Origin: Microbacterium sp. MYb45
GTDB taxonomy: Bacteria > Actinomycetota > Actinomycetes > Actinomycetales > Microbacteriaceae
Length of the DNA: 64,000 bases
Assembly: GCF_002979655.1 (NCBI RefSeq)
Contig: NZ_PCPG01000005.1
Coordinates: 158,489 to 222,488 of the forward strand
Direction: 5' to 3'
A program made the position numbers and the translations under genes. Shown piece by piece: positions 17,101 to 24,622 of the stretch. Each line of letters opens with the position of its first letter. Within the stretch, counting starts at the first letter, position 1. The notes under the pieces are model-generated. The model was not told the DNA's origin. It saw only the letters and a program-made list of their open reading frames with translations, and did no database searches.

Positions 17101-17645
17101 GGCAGCTGGCGTCAGCCCCCGGCACCGAGCTGCGTTCGGTCCAGGGGATCGAACCTGGTCTGCACGTCATCCCCCTGCGGCACCGCGGCAACTCCACGCA
17201 GTCGCCCGAGGAGGCAGCCGAGGTCGTCCGGCTGGTCCGTGACCTGGTCGGTCGCTCCTTCACCGACAACGACGAGTCCCGGTCCACCCGGCCGCTCGTG
17301 CCCGCCGACATCATCGTGGTCACGCCGTACAACGCACAGCGTCAGCTCGTGCTCGATGCACTCGCGACGGCGGGCTATCACGACGTCCCGGTCGGCACGG
17401 TCGACAACTTCCAGGGCAAGGAGGCGGTCGTCTCGATCACCTCGCTCGCGGCCTCCAGCGGGCGGGACGCTCCGCGCGGCCCGGAGTTCCTTCTGCTGCA
17501 GAACCGACTGAACGTGGCGATCTCCCGCGCGCAGGTTGTCGCCTACCTGATCCACTCGCCCGCACTGCTCGACGATCTGCCGTACACCCCGGAGGGAGTC
17601 GCTCGTCTCAGCGCGTTCGCCCGTCTGGTCGGCGCGGCGGACTGA
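14175..17645 (+). CDS. TM0106-family RecB-like nuclease fused to a superfamily 1 helicase
   Basis: This 1156-residue protein has three parts. Residues ~1-310 are a TM0106-type region ending in a cysteine-containing zone (CGRCATCEEQV). Residues ~320-530 are an RNase H-like nuclease with acidic FFDFEGDP, YHYAPYETSHLV and a final YNRYDCVSTRRLRNWL. Residues ~770-1150 are an SF1 (Upf1/AAA_11-12) helicase with Walker A GPPGTGKT at 780-787, VIDEAGQFS, GDPQQLPQVSQ, and VDNFQGKEAVVS/NVAISRAQ as motifs V-VI. It probably processes or unwinds nucleic acid in repair; the true substrate is unknown. The start is GTG after GGGAG. It follows nadE by 87 bases. Confidence 0.9.
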   Translation: MRIDTQAQRVIWSASDLKAAAECEFAWCRAIDAKLGRVPAVEEPEDATLKRAAELGDVHEQNVLARYIDELGDASVHRIEKVSSVDAEALAAAIDETVAALRSDALVVFQAAFSTDEFVGFADFLRKDDDGRWRVQDSKLARKARVTALMQLAAYVDQLDRLGIPRSDEVDLILGDGTLSTHQVDDLLPLFQVRRARLRALIADRRIADGAAGAPLAWGDDRGDLQIVACGRCATCEEQVLAHRDLLMVARMRPVQRARLRASGIETIDALAEASGPPAGMNIDTFETLRDQARLQLRADAEGRPTYDVHYAPAIHTLPLPSHGDIFFDFEGDPLYTEPAADGEGHWGIDYLFGWVDNADQYSALWAHTFADEKRALETFLDFVNARRIAHPGMHIYHYAPYETSHLVAMAARHGVREGEVDRLLREGVFVDLYPLVLRTVRVGSRSYSIKKLEPLYMGDDVRTSDVQKGDDSIVQYVAARELAAAGEQAGADAVLADLADYNRYDCVSTRRLRNWLIDIARKEGVTPAPPDAADEVIYEPSPRSVALLADAERAVEAGDDGLVHRLAAAAIDYFPREAKSFWVSHFQRLREPVTMWDGTRDVVRVDRPSSTVRRDWSIGEGRRVMSRDVEIRGEVSPGTTLGAGSQPFALYGVPAPFDTEVPSRAVHVPHTVTVAEVLDDGYLITESAVQGQTWDELPLALTPAAPPRVVSLQGAIDEWADAVHAAAPGFPDDAATDILRRIPPRTVSGAPLPAPGDDTVDAIVTGVLDLDHSYLAVQGPPGTGKTYTGSRVIARLVNEHGFKVGVVAQSHAIIETLLERVVADGVAPAQVAKAPKDPDATHSYTAIPKPGMAAFLAEHASEGAVVGGTAWDFSNTQRVDRDGLDLLVIDEAGQFSLASTIAVAAGAKRLLLLGDPQQLPQVSQGAHPEPVDASALGWVMDGDPVVRPEYGYFLARSWRMHPFVAAPVSKLAYAGQLASAPGTELRSVQGIEPGLHVIPLRHRGNSTQSPEEAAEVVRLVRDLVGRSFTDNDESRSTRPLVPADIIVVTPYNAQRQLVLDALATAGYHDVPVGTVDNFQGKEAVVSITSLAASSGRDAPRGPEFLLLQNRLNVAISRAQVVAYLIHSPALLDDLPYTPEGVARLSAFARLVGAAD

Positions 17646-17703
17646 GTGCCCCCGCTTCGACGGGCTCTGTGAGACGACCGCGTCGCGGAGTGCAGTCGGC
17701 CGG

Positions 17704-18336
17704 TCAGACCGTGCCGTAGAGCCGATCGCCGGCGTCGCCGAGCCCGGGCACGATGTACCCCTTCTCGTCGAGACGCTCATCGAGCGCACCCAGCACGAGG
17801 GTCACATCGCGGTCACCGGCCATGGCCTCGATCGCGGCGACGCCCTCCGGTGTGCCCAGCAGGCAGATTGCGGTGACGTCCTTCGCGCCGCGGTCGAACA
17901 GGAACTGGATCGCCGCGGCGAGCGAGCCGCCGGTGGCCAGCATCGGGTCGATCGCGAAGCACTGGCGGTCGCTGAGGTCGTCGGGGAGGCGCTCGGCGTA
18001 GGTCGTCGGCTCGAACGTCGTCTCGTCGCGGACCATGCCGAGGAACCCGACCTCGGCGGTCGGGAGCAGCTTGACGAGGCCCTCGAGCATGCCGAGGCCG
18101 GCGCGCAGGATCGGCACCACGATCGGTCGCGGCTCGGAGATCTTGACGCCCATCGTCTTCGTCACCGGCGTGGTGATCTCGACCGGGCTCACCTTCACGT
18201 TGCGGGTCGCCTCGTACGCGAGCAGCGTGACGAGCTCCTCCGTGAGCTGCCGGAACACCGGCGAAGGGGTGCGCACGTCGCGCAGCACCGAGAGCTTGTG
18301 AGTGATGAGAGGGTGGTCGGCCACGTGAACGCGCAT
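17704..18336 (-). CDS. upp: Uracil phosphoribosyltransferase
   Basis: A 210-residue pyrimidine salvage enzyme that makes UMP from uracil and PRPP. The PRPP-binding loop is DPMLATGGS at residues 130-138. Other family marks are the N-terminal [13 protein letters not shown] and the uracil-binding [17 protein letters not shown] at the C-terminus. Full length for the family. It is divergent from tadA, with an 80-base intergenic region containing a leaderless-type -10 box for each gene. Confidence 0.97.
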   Translation of the reverse strand: MRVHVADHPLITHKLSVLRDVRTPSPVFRQLTEELVTLLAYEATRNVKVSPVEITTPVTKTMGVKISEPRPIVVPILRAGLGMLEGLVKLLPTAEVGFLGMVRDETTFEPTTYAERLPDDLSDRQCFAIDPMLATGGSLAAAIQFLFDRGAKDVTAICLLGTPEGVAAIEAMAGDRDVTLVLGALDERLDEKGYIVPGLGDAGDRLYGTV

Positions 18337-18342
18337 GGATAC

Positions 18343-18348
18343 AGGGTA
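18343..18348 (-). promoter_or_regulatory. Leaderless -10 box for upp
   Basis: TACCCT on the minus strand, six bases before the ATG at 18336; no ribosome-binding site. Confidence 0.55.
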
Positions 18349-18404
18349 ATGCGCCGCGCCTCCGGGAACGACATCGAGGCACCGGCGGCGGCCGGCGGCT
18401 GTCG

Positions 18405-18410
18405 TAGGCT
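18405..18410 (+). promoter_or_regulatory. Leaderless -10 box for tadA
   Basis: TAGGCT, six bases before the ATG at 18417. Confidence 0.55.
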
Positions 18411-18416
18411 CGACGC

Positions 18417-18872
18417 ATGACCGCTGCCGACGACCTCGCGATGGGGCGTGCGCTCGAGCTCGCTGCCGAGGCCGCGGCAGCGTCGGAGATCCCCGTCGGC
18501 GCCGTGGTCCTGGACCCCGCCGGGCGGATCATCGCCGAGGGGCGCAACACCCGCGAGGCGACGAACGATCCGACCGGGCATGCCGAGATCGAGGCGCTGC
18601 GGCGTGCGGCGGCATCCGTCGGGTCCTGGAATCTCGAGGGGCACACGCTGGTCGTGACCCTTGAGCCGTGCATCATGTGCGCCGGCGCGATCCTGCAGGC
18701 ACGCGTCGGTCGGGTGGTCTTCGGTGCCTGGGATGACAAGGCGGGTGCGGCCGGTTCGATGTACGACGTGCTGCGTGATCGGCGGCTGCCCTATCGGGCA
18801 GAGGTGATCGGCGGCATCGAGGCGGAGGCGGCGACGGCACTGCTGCGGACGTTCTTCGAGCAGCGGCGCTGA
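18417..18872 (+). CDS. tadA: tRNA-specific adenosine deaminase
   Basis: A 151-residue cytidine-deaminase-fold enzyme that converts A34 to inosine in tRNA-Arg(ACG). Zinc ligands are H55 in HAE (E57 is the proton shuttle) and C85/C88 in PCIMC. The sequence [15 protein letters not shown] after the zinc site is the TadA pattern. A general nucleoside deaminase is the only alternative. The N-terminus begins directly with the first helix, agreeing with a leaderless start. Confidence 0.93.
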   Translation: MTAADDLAMGRALELAAEAAAASEIPVGAVVLDPAGRIIAEGRNTREATNDPTGHAEIEALRRAAASVGSWNLEGHTLVVTLEPCIMCAGAILQARVGRVVFGAWDDKAGAAGSMYDVLRDRRLPYRAEVIGGIEAEAATALLRTFFEQRR

Positions 18873-18904
18873 GCCGCCGCCGCAGCGCACGCGTGTCGGG
18901 CTCG

Positions 18905-19330
18905 TCAGCCCTCGGATTCGACGGTCCACCAGGTGACGTCGACGACGCACAGCCCGTCGTCGGTCTCCTGGTAGAAGACGTAGCCGGGGAATTCCACGCC
19001 ACCGGCCACGCGCTCCGTAGGCAGGGAGAGGCCGATGTTCCAGCGTGGCTCCAGGGGGACCTGATCCGGCCAGTAGTCCGCCACGAAGCGTTCGGGCTCC
19101 TCCGCGGACAGCCCTTCCCAGTCCGCCGGTTCGCGAAGCTCCGGGTCGTGACCCTCGCACATGTACGAGTCGGCTTCGCCTTCCGTCGCTGCGTCGATCA
19201 GGCCCTCGGTAGTCTCGATCACCCCTGCTCCGTCGTCGCCCCAGAGCATCGTGTTCAGGGAGCAACCGGAGAGCAGGACGGCCAGACCGGCCGCGCCCAG
19301 GAGACCGAGGAGTTTTCCCGCCTGCGTCAT
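18905..19330 (-). CDS. Lipoprotein, function unknown
   Basis: A 141-residue protein with a clear lipobox (LLSGC, cysteine at residue 23) after a hydrophobic signal. The mature part is acidic and has one Cys near CEGHD and a second in LCVVDVTWW. There are no recognisable domains. It lies downstream of the cation-diffusion facilitator gene on the same strand, with a 14-base gap, so the two are probably co-transcribed. A link to metal homeostasis is possible but unsupported by motif. Confidence 0.7.
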   Translation of the reverse strand: MTQAGKLLGLLGAAGLAVLLSGCSLNTMLWGDDGAGVIETTEGLIDAATEGEADSYMCEGHDPELREPADWEGLSAEEPERFVADYWPDQVPLEPRWNIGLSLPTERVAGGVEFPGYVFYQETDDGLCVVDVTWWTVESEG

Positions 19331-19344
19331 GTCGGACCCCGTGA

Positions 19345-20316
19345 TCAGTCCGACGACTTCAGCACGAAGACATCGGTCGATGGCTCGGGGTCGATCGCCG
19401 GGCGGTACACATCCGGCTCGATGTACACGATGCGCGCGACCGGCACGGCGTCGCGGATACGGGCCTCGATCGCGTTGATGTCATCGGCGGCCTCGCGCAG
19501 CGGCTTGTCGGCGTTGAGGGCGATCTTCGCGGCGACCATCAGCTCGTCCGGGCCGAGGTAGAGGGTCTTCATGTGGATGATCTTCTCGATCTCGTCGCCC
19601 GCGTTGATGGCATCGACGATCCGGTCGTGGTCGGCCTGGGTCGCGCCCTCACCGACCAGCAGGCTCTTGGTCTCGATGCCCAGCACGATCGCGATCAGCA
19701 CGAGCAGCACACCGATCATCACGGTGCCGAATGCGTCGAACACGGGGTTTCCGGTGAGCAGTGTGAGCCCGACGCCGAGCAGAGCGAAGGTGAGACCGGT
19801 CAGAGCGCCCACATCTTCGAGCAGCACGACCGGCAGCTCGGGGGCCTTCGAACGGCGCACGAACGACACCCACGACTGCCCCTTCTCCCGCACGAGGTTG
19901 CTCTCGCGCACGGCCGTGCGCAGGGAGAACGACTCCAGCCCGATCGCGACGGCGAGGACGACCAGGGGCAGCCACCACCAGGTCTTGTCCAGCTCGTGCG
20001 GGTTCGTGAGCTTGTCGATGCCCTCGTAGATCGCGAACAGGCCACCGACCGAGAACAGGATGATCGAGACGACGAACGCGTACACGTAGCGTTCCCGGCC
20101 GTAGCCGAACGGGTGTGCGCGGTCGGCCTCCCGCTGGGCCTTGCGTCCGCCGAGCATCAGGAGCAGCTGGTTGCCCGAGTCGGCGACGGAGTGGATGGCC
20201 TCGGCGAGCATCGAGGCGGAGCCGGAGAGGGCCCAGGCGATGAACTTCGCGATGGCGATACCCAGGTTCGCCAGGAACGCCGCGACGATGGCCTTGTTGC
20301 CTCCGGATGCACTCAT
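19345..20316 (-). CDS. Cation diffusion facilitator family transporter
   Basis: A 323-residue metal/proton antiporter with six predicted helices. The metal site pattern is in helix 2 (HSVADSGNQ at residues ~42-50; His and Asp are the ligands), and helix 5 carries the second pair (DAFGTVMIGVLL). The C-terminal ~90 residues form the cytoplasmic ferredoxin-like domain (HMKTLYLGPDELMVAAKIAL). A loop with HPFGYGRERY is also typical. Zinc, cobalt or iron could be the substrate. Leaderless-type start; first gene of a probable pair with the lipoprotein. Confidence 0.92.
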   Translation of the reverse strand: MSASGGNKAIVAAFLANLGIAIAKFIAWALSGSASMLAEAIHSVADSGNQLLLMLGGRKAQREADRAHPFGYGRERYVYAFVVSIILFSVGGLFAIYEGIDKLTNPHELDKTWWWLPLVVLAVAIGLESFSLRTAVRESNLVREKGQSWVSFVRRSKAPELPVVLLEDVGALTGLTFALLGVGLTLLTGNPVFDAFGTVMIGVLLVLIAIVLGIETKSLLVGEGATQADHDRIVDAINAGDEIEKIIHMKTLYLGPDELMVAAKIALNADKPLREAADDINAIEARIRDAVPVARIVYIEPDVYRPAIDPEPSTDVFVLKSSD

Positions 20317-20322
20317 GGGACG

Positions 20323-20328
20323 AGTCTA
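20323..20328 (-). promoter_or_regulatory. Leaderless -10 box for the cation-diffusion facilitator gene
   Basis: TAGACT on the minus strand, six bases before the ATG at 20316. Confidence 0.55.
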
Positions 20329-20363
20329 GAACCGCCCGCCCGAGGTTGCGGGAGTGCCCGCCG

Positions 20364-20369
20364 TAGGAT
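20364..20369 (+). promoter_or_regulatory. Leaderless -10 box for proC
   Basis: TAGGAT, six bases before the ATG at 20376. It is back to back with the opposite promoter at 20323-20328. Confidence 0.55.
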
Positions 20370-20375
20370 GACGAC

Positions 20376-21215
20376 ATGGCTGACTCGCTTCCTTCTCTCG
20401 CTTTTCTCGGTGCCGGTTCGATGGGCGGTGCGATCCTCCGGGGTGTGGTCGCCTCCGGCATCCGGATCGACGGCGGGATCACCGCCACGAACCGCACCGC
20501 GGCGAAGGCCGAGGCGTTCGCCGGCCTCGACGGGGTCACGAGTATCGCGCTCGCCGAACGGCCGGACGGCAACGCCGAGGCCGCCGCAAGCGCGCGGATC
20601 GTGCTGGTCGGCGTCAAGCCCGCGATGGTGCCCGACCTGCTGCGCGAGATCGCTCCGCACCTGACGGACGACGCGATCGTGGTGAGCGTCGCCGCCGGCG
20701 TCACGCTCCAGACCTTTGCCGACGTGCTCGGCGCCGACGCCCGCGTCATCCGCTCGATGCCGAACACGCCGTCGACCGTGCGCAAGGGCGTCACGGGTCT
20801 CGCTGCCGGTTCCGCCGCCACGGCCGAGGATCTGGCCCTCGTCCGACGGCTGTTCGAGACCGTCGGCGCGGTCGTCGAGGTTCCGGAGTCGCAGATCGAC
20901 GCGCTGTCCACGATCTCGGGCTCCGGGCCCGCCTACGTGTACCTGCTGATCGAGGAGTTCACGAAGGCCGCTGTCGGCATGGGCTTCGCCGAGGCCGACG
21001 CCCGGCTGATGGTGGAGCAGACCTTCATCGGCGCGACCGCGCTGCTCGACGCGTCGGGGGAGGACCCCGCCGAGCTGCGTCGTCGTGTCACGAGCCCCAA
21101 GGGAACCACCGAGCGTGCGGTCGCCGTTCTGCAGGACGCGCAGCTCGACCGCACCTTCGCGGATGCCGCGGCCGCAGCCCTCGCGCGGGCGAAGGAACTC
21201 GCCGCCGGGGCCTGA
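20376..21215 (+). CDS. proC: Pyrroline-5-carboxylate reductase
   Basis: This 279-residue enzyme does the last step of proline synthesis with NAD(P)H. The Rossmann loop is GAGSMG at residues 12-17; VRSMPNTPS-like IRSMPNTPSTVRKG lies near 127-140; and the C-terminal helical domain carries SGSGPAYVYLLIEEF and RRRVTSPKGTTERAV. Full length for the family. The DUF1905 gene starts three bases after its stop and is likely co-transcribed. Confidence 0.96.
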   Translation: MADSLPSLAFLGAGSMGGAILRGVVASGIRIDGGITATNRTAAKAEAFAGLDGVTSIALAERPDGNAEAAASARIVLVGVKPAMVPDLLREIAPHLTDDAIVVSVAAGVTLQTFADVLGADARVIRSMPNTPSTVRKGVTGLAAGSAATAEDLALVRRLFETVGAVVEVPESQIDALSTISGSGPAYVYLLIEEFTKAAVGMGFAEADARLMVEQTFIGATALLDASGEDPAELRRRVTSPKGTTERAVAVLQDAQLDRTFADAAAAALARAKELAAGA

Positions 21216-21218
21216 TCC

Positions 21219-21506
21219 ATGCAGCTGCGGATCGAGGGAGTCATCTGGTACTGGCGCGGGCCGGCGCCGTTCCACTTCGTCACCGTGCCGCCTGCCGAGA
21301 GCGAGCTGATCCACGAGGTCGCGTCGATCGTCACCTACGGGTGGGGGATGATCCCCGCATCCGTCACCATCGGTTCCACCACCGTGACCACGGCCCTCTG
21401 GCCGAAGGACGGCGGCTACATCGTGCCGATCAAGAAGGTGCTCCAGGACCGCGAGGGCCTGGGCGTCGATGACGTGGTCGAACTCGTCCTCGACATCGAC
21501 GCCTGA
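21219..21506 (+). CDS. DUF1905 domain protein
   Basis: A 95-residue protein made of one DUF1905 beta-barrel domain (start LRIEGVIWYWRGPAPFHFV, end KKVLQDREGLGVDDVVELVL). The family is linked to YdeI/OmpD-associated proteins and has no known reaction. It directly follows proC, three bases after the stop, with no ribosome-binding site of its own, so translation probably depends on the upstream gene. It is not enough context to propose a function. Confidence 0.85.
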   Translation: MQLRIEGVIWYWRGPAPFHFVTVPPAESELIHEVASIVTYGWGMIPASVTIGSTTVTTALWPKDGGYIVPIKKVLQDREGLGVDDVVELVLDIDA

Positions 21507-21521
21507 CCGCCCGACCTCCGC

Positions 21522-23114
21522 TCAGCTCTCGCTGGAGACCTCGGCGAGAACTTCCGGCCAGCGCCGGTTCAGGATGCTGCCGCCCAGCACCGCCCCGCCC
21601 CACAGGGCCGCGGCGCCGAGCACGACGCCGCAGCCGAGGCTCACCCAGCCGAGCGCAGGATTCCAGATGCCGGCGATGGCGAACCCGAGCGCCGGCGCCC
21701 CGAGCACGAGCGTGATCGGCCCGATGATGATCATCGCCAGCAGCGACTGCACGCCGCCGGACGAGCCACGACCGAGCGGGTTCGCCTCGGGTGCGGGCGC
21801 GCGGCCAGGAAGGAAACTGCCCACCCAGGCCCCGGCGCCTGCCGAGATCGCCGTCAGGCCGAAGGCCGACCCGATGCTTGCGGGGAGCAGGTCCCATCGG
21901 CCGGCGATCAGGCAGGTGGCCGCGCACAGCAGCAGCGTCACGGGGATCGCGATCAGCCCGAATCCGAGCAGTCGCCCTGCCCGATCCGCGGCGCCGCTGA
22001 CGCCGTTCAGGATGTGGGCCGCGACCGCGTCGTTGTCGTAGGCGATCGCCATCTGCACGATCGTGCCGGTGAGGAGCGCGTTGATCGTCGGGATGAGGAT
22101 GATGGCCGGACCGAACCCGATGGACTCGTCCTGCAGCCCGTTCATCAGGGAGAGCCCGATGAAGATCGCGGGCAGCAGCAGGAGCATCACGATGTTCACG
22201 ATCTGCCGGGGGTCGCGCCGGAAGTATCGCAGCGTGCGGGCGGCGATCGCCCCGACCGGGCTGGCCGGCAGTATCCGGTCGAGCAGCCCGGCCGAGCGCA
22301 CGCGTCCGCCGCCGGCGTCCTGGATGGGGGCGACCAGGCGCGCAGCGAGCAGGCCCTGTGCCGCGAACCACAGGGCTGAGACTGTGGCGAGAGCGATGAG
22401 CAGCCGGAGCGCCGCCGTGAGGAAGTCGCCCTGAGCCACGGATCCGGAGACGCCGAAGACGGCGCCCATCGGAGTCCAGGCGGCGATGTCGGCGATGGTC
22501 GTGAAGGCTCCGCCGACATCGTTCACCCGGACCAGCGCGCCGATCCCCACGTTGAGCAGGACACCGGACGAGGAGAGAAGCACCACGCCGACGATCACCA
22601 CCAGGTCGCGGGCGCTGCGTCGGGCGAGCCAGCCGGCCAGCACACCGCTCACCACGCGCGCGCCCAGCACGCAGGTGGCCACGGCGACGGGGATCATGAT
22701 CAGGGCGGTCAGCAGCGCAGGCAGGCTCACCGACCAGCCGAGGAGCATGAGCAGGAGTGCGACGGTGGTGCCGATGCCGCCCACCGTCGTCGCCCCCGCG
22801 ACGACGAAGCCCGGCAGCAGGGAGCTTGCGGTCAGGGGGAGCAACGCGAACCGTTCCGGCGCGAGCGAGTCATCGGCACTGACCAGGATCGACCCGACCC
22901 ACCAGCCGAGGACGATGACGGTGCCCGCCAGCACGATCGCGGTGACGGCGGCGTCAGGGGCGGCGAACCGCAGCGCCACGAGTCCCGCCGTCAGTGCGGC
23001 GAGGAATCCGAGGGCGATCAGTCCGGTGATGATCAGGGTGACGACCATCCAGGGATTGCGCGACAACTGGTGGCGCAGCTGGCGCCAGCGCAGGCTTACG
23101 AGGAGCGCAACCAT
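21522..23114 (-). CDS. ABC transporter membrane subunit, exporter type
   Basis: A 530-residue protein with about 12 hydrophobic segments and no soluble domain. The N-terminus LRWRQLRHQLSRNPWM is a cytoplasmic amphipathic lead-in, followed by helices from residue 23. The fold resembles two-module ABC-2 permeases of the kind paired with a single ATPase. The start lies inside the end of the ATPase gene (19-base overlap), so the pair is translationally coupled. Substrate unknown; antibiotic or lipid export are typical for the class. Confidence 0.8.
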   Translation of the reverse strand: MVALLVSLRWRQLRHQLSRNPWMVVTLIITGLIALGFLAALTAGLVALRFAAPDAAVTAIVLAGTVIVLGWWVGSILVSADDSLAPERFALLPLTASSLLPGFVVAGATTVGGIGTTVALLLMLLGWSVSLPALLTALIMIPVAVATCVLGARVVSGVLAGWLARRSARDLVVIVGVVLLSSSGVLLNVGIGALVRVNDVGGAFTTIADIAAWTPMGAVFGVSGSVAQGDFLTAALRLLIALATVSALWFAAQGLLAARLVAPIQDAGGGRVRSAGLLDRILPASPVGAIAARTLRYFRRDPRQIVNIVMLLLLPAIFIGLSLMNGLQDESIGFGPAIILIPTINALLTGTIVQMAIAYDNDAVAAHILNGVSGAADRAGRLLGFGLIAIPVTLLLCAATCLIAGRWDLLPASIGSAFGLTAISAGAGAWVGSFLPGRAPAPEANPLGRGSSGGVQSLLAMIIIGPITLVLGAPALGFAIAGIWNPALGWVSLGCGVVLGAAALWGGAVLGGSILNRRWPEVLAEVSSES

Positions 23115-23872
23115 GCGAGCGTCTCCGTCCCGAGGTCATGCGCCCCCACCAGGGCGAGGAACCGCTGCTGCAGCGACAGTCCGGCGCGCACCTCGTCGAG
23201 AGTGCCGTTCGCGAGCAGGCGTCCCTCGGCGACGATCGCGACCCGATCGCACATCGACTCGACGAGCTCCATCACGTGGCTGGACAGCACCACGGTGCCG
23301 CCGCCGTCGACGAACGCCCGGAGGATCTGCCGGATCGTCTCGCCGGACACCGGGTCGACGGCTTCGAGCGGCTCGTCGAGGATCAACAGACGAGGTGCAT
23401 GGATCAGCGCGCACGCCAGGCCGATCTTCTTGCGCATGCCCGCCGAGTAGTCGACCACGAGCCGGTCCCGAGCATCGGTGAGGCCGAGTGCGGCGAGGAG
23501 CTCGTCACTGCGCGAGACCACCTCGGCTTCGGCCATGCCGCGCAGCAACCCGGTGTAGCGCAGCAGCTCGGCACCGGTGAGGCGGTCGAGCATGCGGATG
23601 CCGTCGGGGAGCACGCCCATCCGGGCCTTCGCGTCGGCGGGGTTCTGCCATACGTCCGCGCCCAGCACCCACGCGGCGCCGGCATCCGGCCGCAGCAGAC
23701 CCGTGGTCATGGCGAGCGTCGTGGTCTTGCCCGCGCCGTTGGGGCCGAGGAGCCCGAGCATGGATCCGGCCGGCACATCGAGGGAGAGGTCATCGACCGC
23801 GATCTTCTGCCCGAATTGCTTGCGGAGCCCGCGGAGGGCGAGGACGGGAGGGGCCGCTGCGTTGTCGGTCAT
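23096..23872 (-). CDS. ABC transporter ATP-binding protein, exporter type
   Basis: A 258-residue ATPase with Walker A GPNGAGKT at residues 43-50, a variant signature YSAGMRKK instead of LSGGQ (as in CcmA/ABC-2 ATPases), Walker B LLILDEPLEAVD, and a switch histidine in SSHVMELVE. The start at MTDNAAAPP is preferred to an ATG nine codons upstream because the family begins with the strand containing LALRGLRKQF. It energises the membrane protein encoded just downstream. Confidence 0.92.
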   Translation of the reverse strand: MTDNAAAPPVLALRGLRKQFGQKIAVDDLSLDVPAGSMLGLLGPNGAGKTTTLAMTTGLLRPDAGAAWVLGADVWQNPADAKARMGVLPDGIRMLDRLTGAELLRYTGLLRGMAEAEVVSRSDELLAALGLTDARDRLVVDYSAGMRKKIGLACALIHAPRLLILDEPLEAVDPVSGETIRQILRAFVDGGGTVVLSSHVMELVESMCDRVAIVAEGRLLANGTLDEVRAGLSLQQRFLALVGAHDLGTETLAWLRSS

Positions 23873-23950
23873 GCATCCCATCCCACCACGGCCGTGCACG
23901 ACGATGCATCCGCCGTGAGGGGGAGTCGAGGTATCCGGACGTGTCCGAGG

Positions 23951-24622
23951 TCAGCGGTCGAGGCCGGCGAAGCGTTCGATGTCGCTGTTGGTGCCGGACA
24001 CGATGATGAGGTCGTGGTTCGTGACGATGGTGTTCGCCTCGGCGTAGCGGAACGGCTTGCCGGGACTCTTCACACCGACGACCGTGACCTTGTACTTCGA
24101 GCGCACGCCCGACTCGTTCAGGCCGACGCCGCGGATGAACTTCGGCGGGTACATCTTGGCGAGGACGAAGTCGTCGTCGAAGCGGATGAAGTCGAGCATC
24201 CGCCCGCTCACGAGGTGCGCCACGCGCTCGCCGGCCTCGCGCTCGGGGTAGATGACGTGGTTCGCACCGACACGGGCGAGGATCTTGCCGTGGGACTGCG
24301 AGACCGCCTTGGCCCAGATCTGCGGCACCTTCAGGTCGACGAGGTTCGCGGTGATCAGCACGGACGCCTCGATCGAGGACCCGACCGCGACGACGGCGAC
24401 CTGGAAGTCCTGGGCGCCGACCTGGCGGAGGGCGTCGATGTTCTTCGCGTCGGCCTGCACCGTGTGGGTGACGCGGTCGGACCACTTCTGCACGAGTTCG
24501 AGGTTGTCGTCGATCGCGAGCACCTCGCGGTCAAGGCGGTCGAGCTCTCCGGCGCAGGCAGCGCCGAACCGGCCGAGACCGATGACGAGGACGGGAGCGT
24601 CGCCCCGGAGGACTTCAACCAA
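23951..24622 (-). CDS. Potassium channel regulatory subunit, KtrA/TrkA type
   Basis: A 223-residue cytoplasmic gating protein with one RCK-N Rossmann domain (VIGLGRFGAACAGELDRL at residues 13-30, NAD(H)/ATP binding) and one RCK-C domain at about 140-220. A single RCK pair matches KtrA, not the double-length TrkA of E. coli. It would form a ring on the membrane protein encoded upstream and open it when ATP is bound. It overlaps that gene by 8 bases. Confidence 0.92.
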   Translation of the reverse strand: MVEVLRGDAPVLVIGLGRFGAACAGELDRLDREVLAIDDNLELVQKWSDRVTHTVQADAKNIDALRQVGAQDFQVAVVAVGSSIEASVLITANLVDLKVPQIWAKAVSQSHGKILARVGANHVIYPEREAGERVAHLVSGRMLDFIRFDDDFVLAKMYPPKFIRGVGLNESGVRSKYKVTVVGVKSPGKPFRYAEANTIVTNHDLIIVSGTNSDIERFAGLDR

